NCBI GenBank assembly: GCA_050942875.1
Contig: JBMNOD010000092.1
Span: 1-13,380 of the forward strand
Length of the DNA: 13,380 nucleotides
Reading direction: 5' to 3'
From: JAAZAI01 sp050942875
GTDB lineage: Bacteria; Verrucomicrobiota; Kiritimatiellia; RFP12; UBA3636
How positions within the stretch are numbered: the stretch's first letter is position 1; every line of letters begins with the position of its first letter. This document shows, piece after piece, positions 6,038 through 12,878 of the stretch. Both the position numbers and the translations under genes were made by a program. The notes beneath the pieces were generated by a model. The model ran no database searches. It had not been told where the DNA came from and saw nothing but the letters and a program-made list of their open reading frames with translations.

Positions 6038-6142
6038 CTAGAGCGGTTTAAGAAAATCCGTGTCCATATTCTATCCTCCAGCTCCAAAACGCCGAATCCT
6101 AGTTCAAATCGTGCGGCTATACTATTTCTCAAGTCGCTCTAG
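6038..6142. mobile_element. 105-bp MITE-like element with terminal inverted repeats
   Basis: The ends CTAGAGCGGTTTAAGAAAAT and ATTTCTCAAGTCGCTCTAG are inverted repeats: the outer eight bases are perfect and about 16 of 20 match. The interior is only about 65 bp, more A+T-rich than the surrounding DNA, and has no ORF. It ends 40 bp from the stop codon of hyfG. The left end follows a short ctag-containing direct repeat (ggggctagtcgctaggggctag, split here as 6020-6041). A non-autonomous insertion element is the simplest reading, but no transposase is present in the window to pair it with. Confidence 0.5.
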
Positions 6143-6181
6143 TGCCGAAAGGCTCCAATTCGTAATTTGTAATTTTTATAT

Positions 6182-7729
6182 CTACAAATCGTGTCCGCAG
6201 TAGGAGAGGTTGAAGCTTTTGTTGCAGATCGGGAAGTGGGAGATTTGCTCGCCGCGGAGGGCGAGGGCGAGGCCGAACCAGTTGTGGAACGAGGGATCGA
6301 CGATCTTGTAGCGGCGGAAGCGTCCGTCGCCGTCGGTGATGGCGACGTGGACGAGTTCGCCGCGCCAGGCTTCGGTGACGGCGATGGCGACGGCGTCCGG
6401 CTGGAGGGGCGCCGGGGGCGGCGGGGCGACGTCGGTCAGGCCCGTCTTGGCGGCGGCTTCGAGCTCGCGGAAGAGCCGGGCGTGCGAGGCCTCGATTTCG
6501 TCGCGGCGGACGGTCATGCGGTTGAAGACGTCGCCGGCCTTGCCGAGGGCGGGCCTGGGCGGCGGGACGGCGCCGGGGTGCGGGAAGTCGTGGCGGGCGT
6601 CGAGGGCGAGGCCCGAGGCGCGGCCGGCGACGCCGACGAGGCCGATTGCGCGCGCCGTGGCGGCGTCCACGGGGCCGGTGCCTTCGAAGCGGTCGAGGGC
6701 GGAGGGTTCGTTGAACAAGAGCTTGAGCGCGAGGTCGAGGTCGCGCTTGACGCGGCGCATGTCGGCGAGGATCCTGGCGCTGCGCCCGGGTTCGAGGGGC
6801 TGGCGCATGCCGCCGGGGACGACGACGTTGCGGCCGAAGCGGTTGCCCGCGATGTCGGCCGTCATGTTGAGGTAGTCGCCGCGGATGCGTCCGCAATACG
6901 CTTGCGTGGGCAGGTAGGCGACGTCGCCGGCGAGCGCGCCGAGGTCGCCGACGTGGTTGGCCATGCGTTCGAGTTCGAGCAGGATGGCGCGCAGGCGGAG
7001 GGTGTCGGCGGAGGGCTGGATGCCGGAGAGGGATTCGATGATGGCGGCGTAGTTCCAGGCGGAGGCGATGGTGGTGTCGCCGACGGCGGTTTCGGCGTAG
7101 TGGAGCGCACGCGGATCGGGGCCGCCTTCGAGCAGCTTTTCGATGCCGCGATGCTGGTAGCCGAGGGAGATTTCGAGGTGGTGGACGTCCTCGCCGAGGC
7201 ATTGGAAGCGGAAGTGGCCGGGTTCGATGACGCCGGCGTGGACGGGGCCGACGGCGACTTCGTGCTCGCCGCCGCCTTCGACGGTGAAGTTGTCGACGAC
7301 GCCGGGTTCGATGGGGGCGGCGTCGGGACGCTGCCACGCGTCGCGGCCGGGCGTCCAGGACTTGTGGAAGCGGATGGGCTTGAGCCAGGGGTGGTCGGTG
7401 GGCGTGATGCCGTATTGCTCGGCGATTTCGCGTTCGAACCAGTGGAGCGCGGGAACTTCTGGAGTCAAGGCGGGGTATGCAGGATAGTCGACACCGACCG
7501 TGGACGAGGCGAGGAGGACGGTGTGCTCGGCGGCGGCGCCGAGGACGGCGACGAGGCGGAGGGAGTCGTCGTCCTTGGGCAGGGCGAAGCAGGCGAGCAC
7601 GCGCCGGCCCGGCGAGACGAGCGCGTCGCCCAGGATGGAGCCGAGGCGCGTCACGTCGTGGACGGGGATGTCGGAAAAAGCGGCGGCGGGGCCGTTGGCG
7701 GGGAGCGTGAGAAAGTCCGTGGCGTTCAT
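6182..7729 (-). CDS. hyfG: HyfG-like (NuoCD-type) large subunit without NiFe-ligand cysteines, 515 aa
   Basis: Peripheral large subunit of a group-4-hydrogenase / complex I-related membrane complex. Residues about 20-130 are the NuoC-like domain, ending in HWFEREIAEQYGI (96-108) and a HPWLKPIRFH segment. Residues about 155-515 are the NuoD / hydrogenase-large-subunit domain: GPVHAGVIEPGHFRF (161-175), HHLEISLGYQHRGIEKLL (183-200) and ELERMANHVGDLGALAGD (252-269). In true hydrogenases a CxxC follows the RGIEK segment; here the position reads ALHYAETAVGDTTIASAW (208-225) with no cysteine. The C-terminal CxxC is replaced by PICNKSFNLSYCGHDL (500-515), whose cysteines 502 and 511 are nine apart. 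There is no C-terminal extension for a maturation protease. The NiFe centre is therefore very probably absent. A Pro-rich loop lies at 436-444. It starts 4 bp after hyfF and is the last gene of the operon. Confidence 0.88.
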   Translation of the reverse strand: MNATDFLTLPANGPAAAFSDIPVHDVTRLGSILGDALVSPGRRVLACFALPKDDDSLRLVAVLGAAAEHTVLLASSTVGVDYPAYPALTPEVPALHWFEREIAEQYGITPTDHPWLKPIRFHKSWTPGRDAWQRPDAAPIEPGVVDNFTVEGGGEHEVAVGPVHAGVIEPGHFRFQCLGEDVHHLEISLGYQHRGIEKLLEGGPDPRALHYAETAVGDTTIASAWNYAAIIESLSGIQPSADTLRLRAILLELERMANHVGDLGALAGDVAYLPTQAYCGRIRGDYLNMTADIAGNRFGRNVVVPGGMRQPLEPGRSARILADMRRVKRDLDLALKLLFNEPSALDRFEGTGPVDAATARAIGLVGVAGRASGLALDARHDFPHPGAVPPPRPALGKAGDVFNRMTVRRDEIEASHARLFRELEAAAKTGLTDVAPPPPAPLQPDAVAIAVTEAWRGELVHVAITDGDGRFRRYKIVDPSFHNWFGLALALRGEQISHFPICNKSFNLSYCGHDL

Positions 7730-7733
7730 GGGG

Positions 7734-9155
7734 TCAGGGCGTGGGGATTGCGAGGGAGACGAAGGCGATCAGGCCGACGACAAGGGCGGCGCCGATCCCG
7801 AGGGTCGGGACCACGCGGAGCGCGCGTGGAATGGGGCGAGGCGTCATGTCCGTTTCGGAGCATTGGCCCATGGACATGCTGACGGCGATGCGCGCCATGC
7901 CGATGAAGACGACGAGGACGAGGAAGAGCACCGTGCCGCCGAGCGCCAGGCCGGCTTTGGAGACGAGCGCGTATTCGGTGAGGAAGAGCGGCGAGGGCGG
8001 GGTGGCGCAGAGGAGAAGAATCCCGGCGATCCAGAGCGCGGCGAGACGGGGCTTGTGCGCGAGCATGGCGTGGACGCCGCCGATGTGGCGCGTGCCGTAG
8101 GCCAGCAGGATGTTGCCGGCGACGAGGAAGAGGGACATCTTCAGCAACGAGTGGATGACGATGTGAAGCGAAAGGAGTTCCGAGCCGAGGGCGAAGAGGA
8201 TGATGACGAGCCCCATGTTTTCGACGCTCGAGTAGGCGAGCATGCGCTTGAAGTCGTGCTGGCGGACGATGAAGGCGGCGGCAACGGCGAGCGAGAGCAG
8301 CCCGAGGGCGGTCATGAGCTGGTCGCAGAAAGGCTCGACGGCCGCGGGGGCGAGCGCGCGGAAGCGCGTGATCGCGAGGAAGGAGCAGTTGAGCAGCGCC
8401 CCTGAGAGCAACGCAGAGGCGGTCGCCGGCGATTCGCCGTGTGCGTCGGGGAGCCAGGAATGGAACGGCGCAAGACCCATCTTGGTGCCATAGCCCGCAA
8501 GGATGAAGATGAAGCCGGCCTTGAACCAGACGGGGTCGAAGGACGCCTCCTGCAGGGAAGCCAAGTCGAGGCCGATGTGCCCTCCACTTCCAAGCTGCGC
8601 GGCGTAGGCCACGAGCATCGTGCCGAAGAGGGCGAACCCGATGCCGACGGAACAAATGAGCATGTATTTCCACGTCGCCTCGATCGCCCCTGCCGTGCGG
8701 TGGAAACCGATGAGCGGCGCGCTCAGAAGCGTGGTCGCCTCGATGGCCACCCAGAGCAGGCCAAGGTTTTTGGCCACGACGACAAGCGTCATGGCGCCGA
8801 GAAACGCGGCGGTGCAGGCGAGAAACGTGCTTTCGCGCATGAAGCGCGCCTCGCCCCCGTGTGACTCCAAGGCGTAGGCGGCGGGTATCCAGTGGTACGC
8901 ATGAATCGCACTTCCAAGGAAGAGCAGGGACATGGCGAAAAGAACGGCGGACTGGATGATGTCGCCGGGGTCAAGGCCGATCAGCCGCATGTCGAGAAAA
9001 GGGGCGGCGGCGGGAAGGCGCGTGATGCAGGCGAGCGCGAAGTGGCTGACGCCGCAGGCGATGAGCAGGCTGCGGCAGACGATCGGCCGATGCCGCGCCA
9101 GCAGAATGGCGGCGGCGAAGGCGAAGGGCAGGAGAACGAGGATGGCGGGGATCAT
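7734..9155 (-). CDS. hyfF: HyfF-like antiporter-type membrane subunit, 473 aa
   Basis: Polytopic subunit of the NuoL/M/N and Mrp-antiporter family (Proton_antipo_M domain), with about 13-14 hydrophobic segments. It would form one of the proton (or sodium) channels of the complex. Conserved ion-path residues are visible: Glu139 in LLWVAIEATTLLSAP, Lys225 in GYGTKMGLAPFHSWLPDAH (followed by His232), the DFKRMLAYSSVENMG stretch (301-315), and Lys339 in HSLLKMSLFLVAG. The length is close to HyfF/NuoN size. It lacks the long C-terminal lateral helix of NuoL. The ATG lies 3 bp after the hyfE stop (TAG CTA ATG), so translation is probably coupled. It is distinguished from HyfB by its smaller size and by lacking the WDCG...RMAYT tail. 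Confidence 0.88.
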   Translation of the reverse strand: MIPAILVLLPFAFAAAILLARHRPIVCRSLLIACGVSHFALACITRLPAAAPFLDMRLIGLDPGDIIQSAVLFAMSLLFLGSAIHAYHWIPAAYALESHGGEARFMRESTFLACTAAFLGAMTLVVVAKNLGLLWVAIEATTLLSAPLIGFHRTAGAIEATWKYMLICSVGIGFALFGTMLVAYAAQLGSGGHIGLDLASLQEASFDPVWFKAGFIFILAGYGTKMGLAPFHSWLPDAHGESPATASALLSGALLNCSFLAITRFRALAPAAVEPFCDQLMTALGLLSLAVAAAFIVRQHDFKRMLAYSSVENMGLVIILFALGSELLSLHIVIHSLLKMSLFLVAGNILLAYGTRHIGGVHAMLAHKPRLAALWIAGILLLCATPPSPLFLTEYALVSKAGLALGGTVLFLVLVVFIGMARIAVSMSMGQCSETDMTPRPIPRALRVVPTLGIGAALVVGLIAFVSLAIPTP

Positions 9156-9158
9156 TAG

Positions 9159-9833
9159 CTACTCTTTGTGTTTGCCGGGCATGTCGCCGAGGCGGGTGAG
9201 GCGGTCGACGTCGATGTGGGAGAATTCGCGGTTGATGTGGAAGATGCCGATGCCCATGATGAAGACGAGCACGAGCACGTCGAGCAGGATGCCGAGCTCC
9301 ACGAGCAGGCCGTATTCGAGCATCATGGCGGAGCCGAAGACGCCGATGCCGTTTTCAAACGTGAGGAAGCCGATCACCTGCGTGAGCGCCTTGCGGCGCG
9401 CGACGATCATGAAAAGCCCCGTCGCCATCGTTGCGAGCGCGGCGGGCATGCCCAGCATGGACACGGCCGCGGGCGCGAAGGGAAACTTTCCGCAAACGAA
9501 AAACATCACTGCGGTGATGGCGAGCAGGATCGTGACGGAGGCGGTGTAGCCGATGAACGGCTCGAGATCGCGCCGGACGCCGACGCGTCGTATGGTGATC
9601 GTCAGGAGAACCGGGAGCAGGATGGCTTTGACGCCGATGTTGATTGCGGCGGTCACGAGAAGCTGGGGGTTGGGCGCGCCGACGCTCCAGTTCCAGGCGG
9701 CGAGGGGGAGGACGCCGACGAGGAGCCCTTGGACGGCGATGATCTTGATGCAGCTCATCAGACGGCTGGAGGCGACCATCACGATGTTGGCAAGAAGAAT
9801 GGCGGCGAGGATGAGTTCTGTGGGTTCGGTCAT
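9159..9833 (-). CDS. hyfE: HyfE-like (NuoK-related) membrane subunit, 224 aa
   Basis: Small integral membrane subunit with about seven hydrophobic segments. Its C-terminal half is NuoK-like: RRKALTQVIGFLTFENGIG contains the membrane Glu160, and LLVELGILLDVLVLVFIMG contains Glu179 and Asp185. These match the acidic residues of the NuoK/HyfE ion path. The cytosolic C-terminus is short and charged (HINREFSHIDVDRLTRLGD). The frame is open to 9965, but the ATG at 9833 (MTEPTELILAAILLANIV) is preferred: it gives the usual HyfE length and starts 7 bp after the hyfC stop codon, whereas the longer form would overlap hyfC by more than 100 bp with a Ser/Trp/Arg-rich non-membrane leader. The position between hyfC and hyfF is the one expected in hydrogenase-4-like operons. 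Confidence 0.88.
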   Translation of the reverse strand: MTEPTELILAAILLANIVMVASSRLMSCIKIIAVQGLLVGVLPLAAWNWSVGAPNPQLLVTAAINIGVKAILLPVLLTITIRRVGVRRDLEPFIGYTASVTILLAITAVMFFVCGKFPFAPAAVSMLGMPAALATMATGLFMIVARRKALTQVIGFLTFENGIGVFGSAMMLEYGLLVELGILLDVLVLVFIMGIGIFHINREFSHIDVDRLTRLGDMPGKHKE

Positions 9834-9840
9834 GTCAGGT

Positions 9841-10752
9841 CTAGGCGTTGAAGAAGGTGAAGAGGAGGATTGCCACGAGAACCAGCGCCAGCGAACCGGC
9901 GAAAATCTTCGGCACTTTGAGGAAGCGGAGGCGCGCCATGATGGATTCCACGATGCCGACGACAACGGCGAGCAGCGGCATGAGGGCGAAATAGGCGAGC
10001 GCGCCGGGGAGGCCTTCGTCGGAGCCGATCGGCAGGATCTGGAGGGCGACGAACGACAGGAGCAGCCAGAGCTTGAGCGCCGCGCCGTAGTGGATGAAGG
10101 CGAGGTCGGGGCCGCCGTTGTCGAGGATCATGGCCTCGTGGATCATCGTCAGCTCGAGGTGCGTTTCGGGATCGTCGAAAGGCACGCGGCAGTTTTCCGC
10201 AAGCGCGACGATGAAGAACGCTGCCACGGCCAAGGCCATCGACGTGCCGTTGTTGGCCCAGGCCTGGCCGTCGAATCCGGTCAGGGTGCCGGTGAGGCTG
10301 AGCTGGTCGGTGAGCAGGGCGAGGAAGCCGAGCGTGGCGAACGTGACGCCTTCGGCGAAGGCGGAGAACTGCGCCTCGCGCGAGGAACCCATGCCTTCGA
10401 ACGCCGAGCCCGTGTCGAGCGCGCCGAGCATCGTGGCCATGCGCGCGGCGGCGAGCAGGTGGAAGAAGAGCACGATGTCGCCCTCGAATGCGAGCGGCGA
10501 CGCGGCGCTGCCGAACGGCATGAAGAGCGCGGCGGCAAGCGTGGCGGCGAGGGAAAGCGTGGGGAAAAGGCGAAAGACGACCGTCGTCGTCGTGCTGTAG
10601 ACGGTGCCCTTTTGCACGAGCTTCGCGATGTCGTGGTACACCTGAAGCAGGGGCGGCCCGCGGCGACCGGCGAAAAACGCCTTGGTCTTCCGGATGACGC
10701 CCGCCAGCAGCGGCGCGAGAACGAGCGAGAGGAGGAATGAGAGGAACCACAT
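9841..10752 (-). CDS. hyfC: HyfC/HycD-like (NuoH-related) membrane subunit, 303 aa
   Basis: Membrane subunit that links the peripheral arm to the antiporter-like subunits, homologous to NuoH of complex I. Family motifs are all present: GRRGPPLLQVYHDIAKLVQKG (29-49), the cytosolic loop MGSSREAQFSAFAEG (121-135), and AENCRVPFDDPETHLELTM followed by IHEAMILDNGGPDLA (185-218). The acidic loop residues thought to couple redox chemistry to ion movement (Glu186, Asp193, Glu200, Glu206) are kept. About eight hydrophobic helices are visible, and the length is normal for HycD/HyfC. The ATG follows the hyfB stop codon by 6 bp. Confidence 0.9.
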   Translation of the reverse strand: MWFLSFLLSLVLAPLLAGVIRKTKAFFAGRRGPPLLQVYHDIAKLVQKGTVYSTTTTVVFRLFPTLSLAATLAAALFMPFGSAASPLAFEGDIVLFFHLLAAARMATMLGALDTGSAFEGMGSSREAQFSAFAEGVTFATLGFLALLTDQLSLTGTLTGFDGQAWANNGTSMALAVAAFFIVALAENCRVPFDDPETHLELTMIHEAMILDNGGPDLAFIHYGAALKLWLLLSFVALQILPIGSDEGLPGALAYFALMPLLAVVVGIVESIMARLRFLKVPKIFAGSLALVLVAILLFTFFNA

Positions 10753-10758
10753 GGCTGG

Positions 10759-12675
10759 CTATTCTCCCTGGATGTTGACGGGGGCGGAAAGCTCCGTCGG
10801 AGCTTCAGCGGAGGGTTCGGGCGGCGCCGGATTGGCGGACAGGGCCCAGATGAACATGATGGCCACGGCGGCGACCATGCCGAGGACGTAGGCGTGGAGG
10901 TGTCCGGACTGTGCCGCCTGGATGCGTTTGGAGAGGCGCGTCAAAAGGCCGAGGGCGGGCGCCCAGAGGAGGCGCATGCCGGCGTCCTTCACGACGACCT
11001 CGTTTGTGGCGGTTGTGGGGAAGAGCCCGTCGGGCTTCCGGGTCTGGCGCGCGGGGCGCAGGATGGGCGCGAAGAAATCCATGAGCGGCTGGGTCAGGGC
11101 GGTGCCGGTGTAGGCCATGCGCGCGGTGGGCTGGGCGAAGCCGCAGTCCCAGGTCGGGCCGGCGTCGACGGTCTTGGCGCGGGGCAGGAGGCGGAAGCGC
11201 AGCGCGAGCAGTCCGCCCACAATGACGAGAAGCAGGAACGTGGCGATGCCGATGCGGTTGAGGGCAGACGTGATGGCGGGAAAGTTGTTCGCAAAAAAGG
11301 CGGCCGACACGAAAGGGCCGACCAACGCGATGAATGCGCTGAGCGCGAGGAGGACGAACGCCGCCCCGCACATCGTGTCGGAGACTTCCGTCGCGTTGGC
11401 CGCCGCGTCGGTGCGCGGCTCCCCGAGGAAGACGGCGCTCGTGGCCTTGGCGAAGGCGGCGCAGGCGAACCCGCCGACGAGCCCGAGGGCGATGGCCGTC
11501 GTGAGGCTGGCGACAAAGAACGCGCCGGAGCCGTGGACAATGCCCATGAAGGCGGCGAGGAAGATGAGAAATTCGCTGAGGAACGCGTTGAAGGGCGGCA
11601 GCCCCGCGATGGCGACGGCGTTGAGGGCGAAGGTGGCGCCCGTTGCGGGCATGCGCTTCATGAGACCGCCCATCGCATCCATGTCGAGCGTGCCGGCGGC
11701 TTTGTAGATGGAACCCGCCCCAAGGAAAAGCCCTCCCTTCAGCAGGGCGTGGTTGACGACATGGAGCAAGGCGCCAACGGTGGCGAGGTCGGCTACATGC
11801 CACAGCTCAAATCTGGCGCCCAGAAAGGACAACCCAAGCCCCGTCGAGATGATGCCCATGTGCTCGATGCTCGAATAGGCGAGGAGGCGCTTGAGATTCT
11901 TCTGGGGAAGGGCGAAAACAATGCCCAGCAGCGCCCCGACGAGGCCAAGGACAAGCAGCGTCCAGCCCATCGGCTGGATCAAACGTTCGAAATCGTTTCC
12001 CATGATGCCGAACTGGATGATCCCGTAGAGCCCCAAGGGGATCATGGCGCCGGACATGATGGCGGAAACAGGAGCGGGAGCGGCGGGATGGGCGTCGGGG
12101 AGCCAGACATGGAGGCCGGGAAAGCCGACCTTGAGACCGAAGCCGAGGACGGCGAGGGTGAAGACGACCGCGGCGGAAGGCGCCGCGGCGCCAGCCTCGA
12201 CGAACATCAGGATGAGGAAGGCGGCGCCGGCATGGCAGGCGACGAGATAGATCCAGACGGCCCGCATCGACTCGCGAGAACGGATGTCGAACGCAACGAG
12301 CGCGGCGCTCGTCAACCCCATCAGCTCCCACACGAGCAGGAACGGGATGGGCCGATGGCAGACCGTCGTCCCCAGCATCGCCGCAAGCATGAGGTTGAAG
12401 CAAAACCAGTAGAAACCGGTTTGTTCCTCGCCGTGGCCTTTCAAATAGTCGAGCGAATGGATGGCGGCGGCGATCCCGAGCACGACGATGGGGAGCTGGA
12501 AGAGGATCGCCAGTCGGAGGTTGACGTCGACGGGTGCGCCGAGGAGAAAGAAGGGGATGAAAATGGCGCAACCCAGGCAAGCGACGGCGCAGCCCGCGAG
12601 GGCGGCGCGCCGAGGCTGGAGAAACAGCGCGATCAAGGCGCCGGCGACGAGCACGGCGAAGGGCAGGACTATCAC
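10759..12675 (-). CDS. hyfB: HyfB/HycC-like antiporter-type membrane subunit, 638 aa (GTG start)
   Basis: First gene of the operon; a large NuoL/M-type membrane subunit. The antiporter core shows Glu117 in FLLVWELMGLTSAALVAF, Lys182 in GFGLKVGFPGLHVWLPDAH (His189), KNLKRLLAYSSIEHMG (259-274) and Lys313 in NHALLKGGLFLGAG, then AGLPPFNAFLSEF with Glu368. The C-terminal tail TWDCGFAQPTARMAYTGTAL and a final hydrophobic helix (HAYVLGMVAAVAIMFIWAL) are typical of HyfB/HycC rather than HyfF. A frame extending 10 codons upstream begins with TTG at 12705 but has no ribosome binding site. The GTG at 12675 has GGAG eight bases upstream and starts directly with the first membrane helix (VIVLPFAVLVAGALIALF), so it is preferred. 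Ion-path residues appear intact. Confidence 0.88.
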   Translation of the reverse strand: MIVLPFAVLVAGALIALFLQPRRAALAGCAVACLGCAIFIPFFLLGAPVDVNLRLAILFQLPIVVLGIAAAIHSLDYLKGHGEEQTGFYWFCFNLMLAAMLGTTVCHRPIPFLLVWELMGLTSAALVAFDIRSRESMRAVWIYLVACHAGAAFLILMFVEAGAAAPSAAVVFTLAVLGFGLKVGFPGLHVWLPDAHPAAPAPVSAIMSGAMIPLGLYGIIQFGIMGNDFERLIQPMGWTLLVLGLVGALLGIVFALPQKNLKRLLAYSSIEHMGIISTGLGLSFLGARFELWHVADLATVGALLHVVNHALLKGGLFLGAGSIYKAAGTLDMDAMGGLMKRMPATGATFALNAVAIAGLPPFNAFLSEFLIFLAAFMGIVHGSGAFFVASLTTAIALGLVGGFACAAFAKATSAVFLGEPRTDAAANATEVSDTMCGAAFVLLALSAFIALVGPFVSAAFFANNFPAITSALNRIGIATFLLLVIVGGLLALRFRLLPRAKTVDAGPTWDCGFAQPTARMAYTGTALTQPLMDFFAPILRPARQTRKPDGLFPTTATNEVVVKDAGMRLLWAPALGLLTRLSKRIQAAQSGHLHAYVLGMVAAVAIMFIWALSANPAPPEPSAEAPTELSAPVNIQGE

Positions 12676-12730
12676 GTTGGGAACTCCGGTTCGGAATCGG
12701 CACAAGAAGGTAGAAGGATTTGAATCGGCA

Positions 12731-12759
12731 AGTATACCTTGAATCCGTGGAAAAGTGAA
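12731..12759 (-). promoter_or_regulatory. Candidate sigma70-type promoter of the hyf operon
   Basis: On the minus strand, TTCACT (12754-12759) and TATACT (12731-12736) are separated by 17 bases, close to the TTGACA-N17-TATAAT consensus. The -10 box lies 55 bases upstream of the GTG start of hyfB. It is the best -35/-10 pair in the only non-coding DNA ahead of the five-gene operon. No operator-like palindrome overlaps it. Confidence 0.5.
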
Positions 12760-12779
12760 GCGGAAAATTTGGAAAGTCG

Positions 12780-12878
12780 CTAGTGGGTGGGTGTGCTTTC
12801 TGTGGTTAAGGGAATCTGTCCACGGAAAACACAGAAAGACACAGACGGCTGTGGCGGCTGCGCCGAATCTCTTTTCAA
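12780..12878. other. Spacer with a diverged repeat fragment
   Basis: No gene is visible. The segment around 12821-12843 (ccacggaaaacacagaaaga and following bases) resembles, in inverse orientation, the ttggtgtttttcgtgg module of the adjacent array but is diverged, so it may be a decayed or related unit. Confidence 0.4.

Noticed and set aside
6098..6125. tRNA T-arm-like sequence (tagttcaaatcgtgc)
   Set aside because: The flanking bases do not form a five-base-pair T stem, and no acceptor stem or anticodon arm can be found around it. It lies inside the MITE-like element.
6191..7882. Long plus-strand frame (563 codons) opposite hyfG
   Set aside because: It is antisense to a clearly recognisable HyfG gene. 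The translation is a low-complexity G/A/D/E/V-rich sequence without any family motif, as expected from the opposite strand of a GC-rich gene.
10894..12723. Long plus-strand frame (609 codons) opposite hyfB
   Set aside because: It is the mirror of the HyfB codon pattern: it has no hydrophobic or domain structure, only G/E/D/R-rich sequence.
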